Below, one piece after another: positions 1 through 6,786 of a DNA stretch of 8,217 bases. Location of the stretch: contig CASFXO010000379.1 in NCBI GenBank assembly GCA_949298665.1, forward strand, positions 1-8,217, given 5' to 3'. The notes beneath the pieces were generated by a model. The model was not told the DNA's origin and searched no databases. It worked only from the letters and a program-made list of their open reading frames with translations. Position 1 is the first letter of the stretch, and each line of letters begins with the position of its first letter. The position numbers were made by a program, and so were the translations under genes. Origin of the DNA: an uncultured Lentisphaeria bacterium. GTDB taxonomy: Bacteria > Verrucomicrobiota > Lentisphaeria > Victivallales > Victivallaceae.

Positions 1-1193
1 GGATGCGCAAACGCCTCCGGAGCAAAATCAACATGTTTTTCCAGCAATTCCCGTACCCGGTCCTGGTTTTCCATCATAAAAATCGAACAGGTCGCGTAAA
101 TCAGCACCCCGCCCGGACGCACCGCCGTCGCCGCCGCCGCCAGCAGCGAAGACTGCAGGCGCGCGGTCTCCGCCACCTCCTCCGGACGCAGCACCCACCG
201 TCCGTCCGGATTGCGCCGCCAGACCCCGGACCAGCTGCAGGGGGCATCTACCAGAACCCCGTCGAATCCCTCCTTCCGCCGCCCCCGGAAAGGCCTGCCG
301 TCCCACTCCCGGGTCATGATGTTGGGAAACCCCGCCCGCCGGGCGCGCCGCCGCAGATCCTCCAGTTTGTACGCCCGGATATCCGAGGCCACCACCGTCC
401 CCCGGCGCGCCATGAGGTCGGCCAGCTGCAACGTCTTGCCGCCCGCTCCGGCGCAGGCGTCCAGCCAGCGTTCCCCGGCGCGCGGAGCCGCCGCCAGACC
501 GATCGCCTGCGACGCCAGATCCTGCACTTCGAACTGTCCGGAACGGAATTCCGGAAGCGTAAACAAATTCACCCGGGCATTCTCCACCGCCAGCGCCCTG
601 TCCACCCGTTCGTGACGACGCACCGGCACCCCCCGCGCCGCCAGCGCCGCAACCAGTTCATCCACCGTATCCACCTGCGCCCGCAGCCACATGGGCGGAC
701 GCCGCAGCAGCATTTCCCGGTAGCGCTCCAGCGGAAATCCCGGCGCCGTCAACGGCGCCACCCAGTCCGGCAGCGCCGCTTCCGGGAGCCGTTGCGGCAT
801 CTTTTCCGCCGGCAACATGTCCCGCAGCAGACGCGCCGCCGGAAAATCCAGTTTTTCCAGCCGCGCGGCACCGGCCAGAAGCAGTTCCAGCTCCCGTGCC
901 GACGGCCCGCTCCGGCCGGATTCCACCGCCTCACGCCGGTCGTCGTTCAACAGTCGCCGCAAGGTTCCCCATTCACGCCAGACGGCAAACACCGCCTCGC
1001 TGACGAACTGCCGGTCGCGCGACCCGCATTGCCGGTTCTCCCGGAAGAAAGTCGAAAGCGTCCGGTCCGCCGGCCGCCGATCACCGAACGCGGCGCACAG
1101 CACCGTGCGCAATGCGGTCGCGGCCGTCCGCAGTTGCGTATGGAGCTTCCGGTCCGAAACCGCCGGAACGGGCGGCAGGGCATGTTTTTTCAT
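1..1193 (-). CDS. RsmB/NOP-family rRNA cytosine-C5 methyltransferase (3' end cut by the window edge)
   Basis: This enzyme should transfer a methyl group from S-adenosylmethionine to C5 of a cytosine in ribosomal RNA, in the cytoplasm. Reading from the ATG at 1193, 397 codons stay open to the left edge, so the C-terminus is missing (E. coli RsmB is about 430 residues). Residues about 15-135 look like a divergent helical NusB-type RNA-binding domain (RDRQFVSEAVFAVWREW near 59-75). The methyltransferase domain follows: SAM-binding motif LDACAGAGGKT at 244-254, an acidic motif II around ASDIR (269-273), catalytic motif IV DAPCS with Cys319, and motif VI YATCS with Cys369. The two-cysteine pattern defines the m5C RNA methyltransferases. 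The 1193 start is preferred over the out-of-frame ATG at 1183 because AGGGA lies six bases upstream (1200-1204). NusB plus methyltransferase is the RsmB architecture (16S C967), but the N-terminus is divergent, so the exact target base is inferred. Confidence 0.9.
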   Translation of the reverse strand, partial: MKKHALPPVPAVSDRKLHTQLRTAATALRTVLCAAFGDRRPADRTLSTFFRENRQCGSRDRQFVSEAVFAVWREWGTLRRLLNDDRREAVESGRSGPSARELELLLAGAARLEKLDFPAARLLRDMLPAEKMPQRLPEAALPDWVAPLTAPGFPLERYREMLLRRPPMWLRAQVDTVDELVAALAARGVPVRRHERVDRALAVENARVNLFTLPEFRSGQFEVQDLASQAIGLAAAPRAGERWLDACAGAGGKTLQLADLMARRGTVVASDIRAYKLEDLRRRARRAGFPNIMTREWDGRPFRGRRKEGFDGVLVDAPCSWSGVWRRNPDGRWVLRPEEVAETARLQSSLLAAAATAVRPGGVLIYATCSIFMMENQDRVRELLEKHVDFAPEAFAH

Positions 1194-1304
1194 TGCTTGT
1201 CCCTATTGTTCTTTGTGCATTCAGAAAAATAACGCCTCTTCCGTTTTTTTCGAGTATCGTTCCATTTTTTTCATTTAAAAATTTGTAATATCCGGAAAGC
1301 GGCA

Positions 1305-1324
1305 TACGTTATAGCCTACGTTAT
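1305..1324. repeat. 8-bp direct repeat TACGTTAT, two copies 12 bp apart, possible operator
   Basis: TACGTTAT occurs at 1305-1312 and again at 1317-1324. The first copy overlaps the predicted minus-strand -10 box and the second lies in its spacer. Both are also upstream of the efflux operon. Tandem 8-mers with about one helical turn of spacing could be a regulator site, but two copies of an AT-rich 8-mer can also arise by chance. Confidence 0.35.
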
Positions 1325-1337
1325 TTTCGCCTGTTAA
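1308..1337 (-). promoter_or_regulatory. sigma70-like promoter for the RNA methyltransferase gene
   Basis: On the minus strand, TTAACA (1332-1337) and TATAAC (1308-1313) each match five of six consensus bases and are 18 bases apart. Transcription would start near 1301 and give a leader of about 107 bases before the ATG at 1193. The rest of the 1194-1398 gap is AT-rich with several T and A tracts. I found no equally good plus-strand promoter for the efflux operon, although one must lie here or nearby. Confidence 0.5.
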
Positions 1338-1398
1338 TCAAAAGCGGGTCGCCGAAACCACCGGCTTCTCCATCAACGCAGAATCAACTGCCGGGAAA

Positions 1399-2640
1399 AT
1401 GAAAAAATTATTCTGGATCGCCGTCATTCTCCTTCTCGCCGCCGGAGGCGTCGCCGTCGGTTATAAAACCTATCGCAAGGCCACGGAACAGGCCGCCGCA
1501 AACACCGGCAAAAAGAAACGCCCGCAGGAAGCCGTCGCCGTCGAGGCGGTCCTGCCGCGAAAAACCGACCTGCGCGATCAGCGATTGTTCAGCGGCACCC
1601 TCAAACCCTGGAGCGTTTTCGACGTGGCGCCGAAAGTCAGCGGCCGCCTGGAAAAACTCGCATTCAACATCGGCGATCCCATCCCCCCCGGCGCCCTGAT
1701 CGCCCGGATCGACGACACCGAGTACAAACAGCAGTACGCCCAGGCCGCCGCCGATCTCGAAGTGACCAAGGCCCAGCGCAAGGAGGCCGAGGTCATCCTG
1801 CAGCTGCGCCGCACGGAATACGAACGCCAGTCCACCCTGATCGGCCAGCAGATCGGTTCGCAGGCCCAGTTTGAATCGGCCCAGTCCTCCCTGCTCTCCC
1901 AGGAAGCCACCGTCGCCATGAAAAGCGCCGAGGTCAAACGCGCCGAAGCCGCCCTCGCCAACGCCGCCATCAAACTGCAGGATACCGGCATTCTTGCCGA
2001 ATGGACCGGTGCCCCCCGCTACACCGGAGACCGTTACGTGGACGAAGGCGCCCTGCTCCAGGTCAATCAGCCGATCATCAGTGTCGCCGAAATCGACCGG
2101 CTGCGCGCCGCCATTTACGTCATCGAACGGGACTATCCCCATTTGCGGGTCGGCCAGACGGCGGAACTGACCACCGACGCCTATCCGGACCGGATCTTTG
2201 CCGCCAGAGTATCAAAGATTTCCCAGATTCTGCAGGAAAATTCCCGACAGGCTTACGTACTGCTGGAAATTCCCAATGCCGACCTGGCACTCAAACCGGG
2301 CATGTTCGTCCGGGTTTATCTGGAATTCGACCGCCGCGCCAACGCCACCGTCGTCCCCCGCAGCGCCCTGATCAAACATGGCGGCAGAACCGGCGTCTTC
2401 CGCCTCAGCCCCGGCGATGCCAGGGCTTATTTCGTGGAGGTCCAGACCGGCATCGTCGCCGATGAGGAAGTCGAAATTCTCTCGCCGGAACTGACCGCCC
2501 CGGTGATCACCCTCGGCAATCACCTGCTGAGCGACGGTGCGCCGGTCCTGGTTCCGGAAGCGTTCGCCCCGCCCACCGCCGACACCGCGACGAAAGCGGA
2601 TTCGCCCGCCGTGGCGACAACCCCTGCGGTGCAACCATGA
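1399..2640 (+). CDS. RND efflux periplasmic adaptor subunit (HlyD/AcrA-type membrane fusion protein)
   Basis: This 413-residue protein should bridge the inner-membrane RND pump encoded next and an outer-membrane channel. Residues 4-22 form an N-terminal membrane anchor; there is no lipobox cysteine, so it is probably a bitopic protein, unlike the lipoprotein AcrA. A lipoyl half-motif (VAPKVSGRLEKLAFNIGDPI, 76-95) leads into a coiled-coil hairpin at about 108-195. The second lipoyl half follows (about 200-230, DEGALLQVNQPIISVAEID), then a beta-barrel domain (about 235-310, ending KPGMFVRVYLEF) and a membrane-proximal domain (VVPRSALI at 318-325). At the hairpin tip, R143, L147 and S154 reproduce the R-x3-L-x6-S motif that AcrA uses to contact TolC. 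The C-terminal 25 residues are a Pro/Ala/Thr-rich tail. The Shine-Dalgarno is poor (GGGA only two bases before ATG). The stop overlaps the next start as ATGA, so the two genes are translationally coupled. Confidence 0.93.
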   Translation: MKKLFWIAVILLLAAGGVAVGYKTYRKATEQAAANTGKKKRPQEAVAVEAVLPRKTDLRDQRLFSGTLKPWSVFDVAPKVSGRLEKLAFNIGDPIPPGALIARIDDTEYKQQYAQAAADLEVTKAQRKEAEVILQLRRTEYERQSTLIGQQIGSQAQFESAQSSLLSQEATVAMKSAEVKRAEAALANAAIKLQDTGILAEWTGAPRYTGDRYVDEGALLQVNQPIISVAEIDRLRAAIYVIERDYPHLRVGQTAELTTDAYPDRIFAARVSKISQILQENSRQAYVLLEIPNADLALKPGMFVRVYLEFDRRANATVVPRSALIKHGGRTGVFRLSPGDARAYFVEVQTGIVADEEVEILSPELTAPVITLGNHLLSDGAPVLVPEAFAPPTADTATKADSPAVATTPAVQP

Positions 2641-5600
2641 CGCTGGCGGAATTCGCGGTCCGGCGACCGGTCTTCATTTCGATGCTGTCCTGCATCGTGC
2701 TGATCCTGGGCGGCATCGCCCTGCGCTATCTGCCGGTGGACCTGATGCCGGACATCACCTACCCGGCGGTTTCCATCACCACCAATTACGAGGACGCCAG
2801 TCCGGAGGAAGTGGAGGAACTCATTTCCAAGGAAATCGAATCCGCCATGAGCGCCGTCCCCGGCGTCAAGGAGGTTACCTCTTCCTCCACCGAAGGCGTC
2901 AGCTCGGTCCGGGTCAGTTTCAACTGGTCCACCAATCTCGACGGCGCGGTGGCAGACGTCCGCGACCGGCTCGACCGGGTGATCGCCCGGCTGCCCGACG
3001 ACGCCGAACGTCCGGTCATCCGGAAATTCGACTCCGCCGCCTCGCCGATCATGCGCATCGGCGTGGCCACGGACATCGACCTGCTGGAAGCCCGTCGGAT
3101 TCTGGAGGACCAGATTCAGTACCGGCTGGACCGGATCGACGGCGTCGCCTCTTCCGACATCGGGGGCGGTATGGTCCGGGAAATTCAGGTGCTCTTCGAC
3201 CCCGACAAAGCACGGATGCTCGACACCTCGCTGGAAGACGTGCTTTCCAAAATCTCCGTCGGCAACGTCACCACCCCCGCCGGCAATGTCCGGGAAGGCC
3301 GTCTGGAAGTCCGGGTCCGTACCCCCGGCACCTACACCTCCCTCGACGAAATCCGCGATACCGTCATCGGCATCGGCCGCAACGGCGAACAGATCCGCAT
3401 CCGCGACGTCGCCGAAGTCGTGGACACCTACGAAAAAGTCACCCGCTTCGTCCGCGTCAACGGCAAGCCCGGCATCATGATGTCGATCTACAAACAATCC
3501 GGTGCCAACACCGTGGCCATTGCCGACCGGGTCATGGACGAACTGCGGAAAATCAACCGCGACTACCGCGGCCAGCTGCAACTGCAGCCGACGGTCAATA
3601 CGGCCGATTACATCAAACGCTCCCTGAACGGCGTATCCGATTCGGCCGTCTCCGGCGGGCTGCTGGCGATTCTGGTACTGCTGATCTTTCTGCGCAATTT
3701 CGGCAGCACGCTGGTCATCGCGGTCAGCATTCCGATGTCGATCATCGCCACGTTCGTACTGGTGTACTTCTGCGGCTTCACGTTGAACATCATGACCATG
3801 GGCGGTCTGGCCCTCGGCATCGGGATGCTGGTGGACAACTCCATCGTGGTGCTGGAAAACATCACCCGGCTCCATGACGAGGGCATGGACGCCGAAAAAG
3901 CCTCCATCCAGGGAACCAATGAAGTCGTCGTCGCCATCATCGCCAGCACGCTGACCACGCTGGCGGTTTTTCTGCCGATGCTGTTCATGCAGGAAATGGC
4001 GGGCATCATGTTCCGCCAGTTCTCGGCGGTGGTCACCTTTTCGCTGGCGTGCTCGCTGCTGACCGCGATCACCCTGGTGCCGATGCTGGCGGCGCGGCTG
4101 CTGCGCCGCTCCGACACCCGCCGTGCCAATCCGGTCCTCGCCCGGATTCTCGGCAGACTGGAAAGAATGCAGCTGGCGGTGGAATCCTTCTACGGATCGC
4201 TCCTCGACGGCGTGCTTCGCCATCGTTACTGGTTCATCGGCGGGGCATTGTTGCTGGTGGGCGCCTCCTTTTATCCCGCCCGCTACCTCGGCACCGAATT
4301 GATGCCAAAAGCCGACGAAAACGAAGTCCGCGTCTATCTCGAAACCGCGGTGGGCACCAGCCCCGAAGTCGTCAACGACGTCGTCAAGCAGACCGAAAGC
4401 ATCATCACTTCGGTAGTCGGCAACGACATGACCGGCTGGATCTCCTATGCCGGCAGTTCCAGCTGGCGGGCCGACGGCGGCCACACGGCGACGTACACCA
4501 TCCGCCTGACCTCCCGCGCCATGCGCAACCGTTCCGATGCGCAGATCGCCAATGAACTGGCCTCCCGCCTGAAAAACATTCCCGGCGTCACCGTCCGCGC
4601 CCGGGCCGGAGTCGGCATGTTCTCCCGGAGCATGGGCGCCGGCAACGAGGAGGCCGTCACGGTGGATATTCGCGGTTACGATTTCGGCGACGCGGCCCGG
4701 CTCGGACAGGCGGTCATGGATGCTGCGCTGACCGTGCCCGGCGTAACCGACGCCAAACTCAGCCGGGATCTCGGCACTCCGGAGGACCGGATCTACATTG
4801 ACCGCCGCAAGGCCGCCGATCTGAAGGTTTCGGTGAAAACCATTGCCGACACGCTGCGGACCATTCTGGCCGGATCGGAGGCCGGCAACTACCGGGAGGC
4901 CGGTGACGAATACACCATCCTGGTCAAGGTCAAAGACGCGGACCTGATGACGCTGGACCAGATTCTCGACCATTCGGTCCGCAATCAGGACGGCGAGCGG
5001 ATCGTGTTGCGCAACCTGATCAGTTACCAGCGGGTCTCCGGCCCCGTCGCCATCGAACGGAAAAATCAGGAACGGATTCTCACCGTCGGCGTGAACGTCT
5101 TCAACCGCGACATGGGCTCCGTCGTGGCGGACCTCCAGGAACGGATCGACCGGATGCCCAAAGTCCCCGGATTCGACATCAGTTTCGTCGGCGACTACGA
5201 GGATCAGCAGAAGGCGTTTCAGGAATTGATGCTGGCATTCGTGCTGGCGCTGGTCCTGGTTTACATGGTCATGGCCTGTCAGTTCGAATCCTTCCGCGAT
5301 CCGCTGGTGGTCATGCTGTCGGTCCCGCTGGCCGGATCCGGCGTGGTCGTCATGCTGCTGATGACCGACACCACGATGAACATGCAGTCCTTCATCGGCT
5401 GCATCATGCTGGCCGGGATCGTGGTCAACAACGCCATTCTGCTGGTCGACACCGCCAATCTGCTGCGGCACCGGGACCAGATGCCGCTGGACCAGGCCAT
5501 CCGGGAAGCCGGACGGCGGCGGCTGCGCCCGATCATGATGACCACGCTGACCACCGTGCTGGGACTGTTGCCGCTGGCGCTCGGACTCGGCGACGGCGGG

Positions 5601-5726
5601 GAAATGCAGGCGCCGATGGCGCGTGCGGTCATCGGCGGTCTGACCAGTTCCACGCTGGTGACGTTGTTCTTCATTCCGGCGGTCTACCGGGTCGCTGAAT
5701 CCATCCGCTTCCGGAAAGAACGGTAA
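2637..5726 (+). CDS. RND-family proton-driven efflux pump, inner-membrane permease subunit
   Basis: The 1029-residue protein has the full RND length and layout, so it should export small molecules from the inner membrane or periplasm using the proton gradient. TM1 is at about 12-30, with a large periplasmic loop (31-335), TM2-TM6 (about 337-485), TM7 (531-548), a second periplasmic loop (550-862) and TM8-TM12 (863-1016). The TM4 motif is GIGMLVDNSIVVLENI, placing D400 where AcrB has D407 and N401 where AcrB has D408. In TM10, GIVVNNAILLVD puts N931 at the AcrB K940 position. TM11 keeps R962 and T969 (AcrB R971 and T978). The TM4 sequence lacks the DFG...DG pattern of CzcA/CusA metal pumps, so a hydrophobic or amphiphilic substrate (HAE-type) is more likely. 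It overlaps the adaptor gene by four bases. No outer-membrane factor gene follows. The substrate cannot be told from sequence. Confidence 0.95.
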   Translation: MTLAEFAVRRPVFISMLSCIVLILGGIALRYLPVDLMPDITYPAVSITTNYEDASPEEVEELISKEIESAMSAVPGVKEVTSSSTEGVSSVRVSFNWSTNLDGAVADVRDRLDRVIARLPDDAERPVIRKFDSAASPIMRIGVATDIDLLEARRILEDQIQYRLDRIDGVASSDIGGGMVREIQVLFDPDKARMLDTSLEDVLSKISVGNVTTPAGNVREGRLEVRVRTPGTYTSLDEIRDTVIGIGRNGEQIRIRDVAEVVDTYEKVTRFVRVNGKPGIMMSIYKQSGANTVAIADRVMDELRKINRDYRGQLQLQPTVNTADYIKRSLNGVSDSAVSGGLLAILVLLIFLRNFGSTLVIAVSIPMSIIATFVLVYFCGFTLNIMTMGGLALGIGMLVDNSIVVLENITRLHDEGMDAEKASIQGTNEVVVAIIASTLTTLAVFLPMLFMQEMAGIMFRQFSAVVTFSLACSLLTAITLVPMLAARLLRRSDTRRANPVLARILGRLERMQLAVESFYGSLLDGVLRHRYWFIGGALLLVGASFYPARYLGTELMPKADENEVRVYLETAVGTSPEVVNDVVKQTESIITSVVGNDMTGWISYAGSSSWRADGGHTATYTIRLTSRAMRNRSDAQIANELASRLKNIPGVTVRARAGVGMFSRSMGAGNEEAVTVDIRGYDFGDAARLGQAVMDAALTVPGVTDAKLSRDLGTPEDRIYIDRRKAADLKVSVKTIADTLRTILAGSEAGNYREAGDEYTILVKVKDADLMTLDQILDHSVRNQDGERIVLRNLISYQRVSGPVAIERKNQERILTVGVNVFNRDMGSVVADLQERIDRMPKVPGFDISFVGDYEDQQKAFQELMLAFVLALVLVYMVMACQFESFRDPLVVMLSVPLAGSGVVVMLLMTDTTMNMQSFIGCIMLAGIVVNNAILLVDTANLLRHRDQMPLDQAIREAGRRRLRPIMMTTLTTVLGLLPLALGLGDGGEMQAPMARAVIGGLTSSTLVTLFFIPAVYRVAESIRFRKER

Positions 5727-5731
5727 AAAAA

Positions 5732-5763
5732 CGGTTTTTTTTTAGATTTTTATAAAAAAACCG
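5732..5763 (-). terminator. Rho-independent terminator facing the minus strand
   Basis: A perfect 10-bp stem pairs CGGTTTTTTT (5732-5741) with AAAAAAACCG (5754-5763) around a 12-base loop. On the minus strand the stem is followed at once by seven T residues (complement of 5725-5731), the classic terminator form, so it should end transcripts arriving from the TSUP gene. On the plus strand the stem begins six bases after the permease stop but has no T tract behind it, so termination of the efflux operon here is less certain. Confidence 0.6.
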
Positions 5764-5775
5764 CCTCAAATCGGG

Positions 5776-5803
5776 TTGACAGGGAAAAATCCGGTGCTAA
5801 AGT
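5776..5803 (+). promoter_or_regulatory. Strong sigma70-like promoter with extended -10, upstream of a non-coding hairpin
   Basis: TTGACA at 5776-5781 is a perfect -35 box. TAAAGT at 5798-5803 is a four-of-six -10 box after a 16-base spacer, and TG at 5795-5796 supplies the extended -10 motif. Transcription would begin near 5810. The nearest plus-strand gene downstream is almost 2 kb away, and the next gene (TSUP) is on the other strand, so this promoter serves no protein gene. It points straight into the structured region at 5811-5907. Confidence 0.6.
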
Positions 5804-5809
5804 ATCTTC

Positions 5810-5907
5810 CGTTGTTCAATGAACAGGGTTGTTTTTTTGCGGTCACCGTCGTTTCGACCATCCCCCCCCTCCAAAGGTCGGAACGATCCGGTGGCCGCTC
5901 CTTTTTC
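5810..5907 (+). ncRNA. Candidate small RNA with a long C-rich-loop hairpin and terminator-like end
   Basis: The predicted transcript starts with a 5-bp hairpin (TGTTC 5813-5817 with GAACA 5821-5825, loop AAT), then a T7 linker (5832-5838). A long stem follows: 5839-5859 pairs with 5876-5898 over 21 base pairs, interrupted only by a two-base bulge (5887-5888) and containing two G-U pairs (5843 with 5894, 5854 with 5881). The 16-base loop ATCCCCCCCCTCCAAA (5860-5875) is very C-rich and includes CCTCC, the complement of a Shine-Dalgarno. After the stem comes TCCTTTTTC (5899-5907), a moderate terminator tract. With the promoter at 5776 this makes a complete transcription unit of about 98 nt with no plausible coding sequence. 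Exposed C-rich/UCC loops are known in regulatory RNAs that block ribosome binding sites, so that role is an inference by analogy. Alternatives are a dispersed palindromic repeat or a terminator. I recognise no named RNA family. Confidence 0.45.
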
Positions 5908-5941
5908 ATCGGGTCCCCGTTCCACGCAGGCCGCCGCCGGC

Positions 5942-6700
5942 TCAGCCCCAGATCAGCATCTTCAGAGCGGCGATGACGATCAACACCTGAATCAGCTGTT
6001 CAAAACGTTTCTGCGGCAATTTGGAAAGCAGCAGGATCCCCAGCGCCGCGCCGACCACCAGCATCGGCAGCATCGCCAGGTCCGCCCGGAAGGCGGCCCC
6101 GGTAATGCGTCCTTCGGCGATGAAGATCGGAATTTTGATCCAGTTCAGAATCAGAAAGTACCAGGCGGCGCTGCCGATATAGGCGTTTTTCGGCAGCCGC
6201 ATCGACAGCAGATAGATCGACATGACCGGCCCCGCCGCGTTGGCCACCTGGGTGGTGAACCCCGCCATCAACCCGAAAAAGGCGGAAAAAGCCCGGTGGT
6301 TCGGCATTTTGTCCGCGTTTTTAATGTATTTGGCCAGAAAACTGAACGCCACCATGAACAAAATGATCCACGCCAGTACCGGGCGCATCCACTCATCCCG
6401 GATGAATCGGAGCGCCACCACCCCCAGCACAATCCCTCCCAGCGCCCAGGGCAGCAGCCGGCACACGATCGTCCAGTCGGCATGACGCCGGTAATAGAGC
6501 ACCGCCATGATGTCGGCCGTCCCGAGCAGCAGCAGTTGAATGCCGGTGGACTCCCGGGGAGGGAAAAAGGACGCCAGCAGCAGCACCGGCAGCATGCCGA
6601 GACCCGGCACACCGGTTTTGTTGATGCCGATCAGAACCGCGCTGAGCATCAGAATCGCAATACTCGACCACTCGTACGTACCGAAAAACCATTCCCACAT
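5942..6700 (-). CDS. TSUP-family (TauE/SafE-type) membrane transporter
   Basis: The 252-residue protein is almost wholly hydrophobic, with about eight predicted membrane segments (for example 12-26, 54-72, 82-99, 107-124, 137-168, 175-196, 206-226, 233-251). It has the family's two internally similar halves. The first carries GINKTGVPGLGMLPVLLLA (25-43). The second carries GFTTQVANAAGPVMSIYLL (147-165), then LPKNAYIGSAAWYFLILNW and IKIP. TSUP proteins move sulfur-containing anions such as sulfite, sulfoacetate or taurine-derived products, and some move other organic anions; the direction and substrate are not readable here. Length is normal for the family. It begins 86 bases after the AraC stop on the same strand but has its own promoter (6745-6773). 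The ribosome site before ATG 6700 is weak, since GGGA sits too far upstream. It could be co-transcribed in part with the regulator. Confidence 0.9.
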   Translation of the reverse strand: MWEWFFGTYEWSSIAILMLSAVLIGINKTGVPGLGMLPVLLLASFFPPRESTGIQLLLLGTADIMAVLYYRRHADWTIVCRLLPWALGGIVLGVVALRFIRDEWMRPVLAWIILFMVAFSFLAKYIKNADKMPNHRAFSAFFGLMAGFTTQVANAAGPVMSIYLLSMRLPKNAYIGSAAWYFLILNWIKIPIFIAEGRITGAAFRADLAMLPMLVVGAALGILLLSKLPQKRFEQLIQVLIVIAALKMLIWG

Positions 6701-6704
6701 GATA

Positions 6705-6778
6705 CCGGATTCCCGTGTTGTTTTTTAAGAAGTCAAGAATTATTAATATACCCCGGCAACTACGGGAATGCAATCCGG
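6705..6778. repeat. Imperfect inverted repeat flanking the TSUP promoter
   Basis: CCGGATTCCCG at 6705-6715 faces CGGGAATGCAATCCGG at 6763-6778. The second arm is the reverse complement of the first with five extra bases inserted. The arms bracket the -10 box: one overlaps the -35 region, the other lies just before the start codon. In a read-through transcript from the AraC gene the arms could pair next to the TSUP start codon; in a transcript from the local promoter the far arm is absent. It may be a regulator site or chance in GC-rich DNA. Confidence 0.35.
6745..6773 (-). promoter_or_regulatory. sigma70-like promoter for the TSUP transporter gene
   Basis: On the minus strand TTGCAT (-35, 6768-6773) and TATATT (-10, 6745-6750, five of six) are separated by exactly 17 bases. 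Transcription would start near 6738, giving a leader of about 38 bases. The -35 box begins only 14 bases past the AraC stop. The spacer contains a small inverted repeat, CCCG-7-CGGG, that a regulator could use. Confidence 0.55.
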
Positions 6779-6786
6779 ACTGCGCC

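Larger units (their letters stand above)
5727..5941. other. Convergent intergenic region between the efflux operon and the TSUP gene
   Basis: This 215-base gap holds the minus-facing terminator (5732-5763), the plus-strand promoter (5776-5803) and the candidate small RNA (to 5907). From 5908 to 5941 I see nothing beyond GC-rich sequence leading to the TSUP stop codon. Because the minus terminator lies left of the small RNA, the expected TSUP transcript would run about 180 bases past its stop and be complementary to the entire small RNA. Confidence 0.7.

Noticed and set aside
3..1232. Open frame of 409 codons on the plus strand, antisense to the RNA methyltransferase
   Set aside because: The product is Arg/Pro/His-rich low-complexity sequence, while the minus strand shows all m5C methyltransferase motifs in order.
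1282..1340. Plus-strand promoter for the efflux operon, TTGTAA (1283-1288) with TTATAG (1309-1314)
   Set aside because: The spacing is 20 bases, too long for sigma70, and no other pair of boxes on that strand fits well.
2520..5471. Open frame of 983 codons on the minus strand, antisense to the RND permease gene
   Set aside because: Its product is rich in His, Asp, Gln and Gly with no domain or membrane logic. It exists because the GC-rich permease gene rarely uses codons whose complements are stops. The permease on the other strand is unmistakable.
5725..5743. A7-CGG-T7 mini-hairpin right after the permease stop as the efflux operon terminator
   Set aside because: The stem would be entirely A-T with a three-base loop and is too weak. 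The CGG/CCG-closed stem at 5732-5763 is the better structure.
6715..6737. TTGACT on the minus strand near 6732-6737 as a -35 box for the TSUP gene
   Set aside because: No -10-like sequence lies 16-18 bases downstream, whereas TTGCAT-17-TATATT just upstream is a much better promoter.
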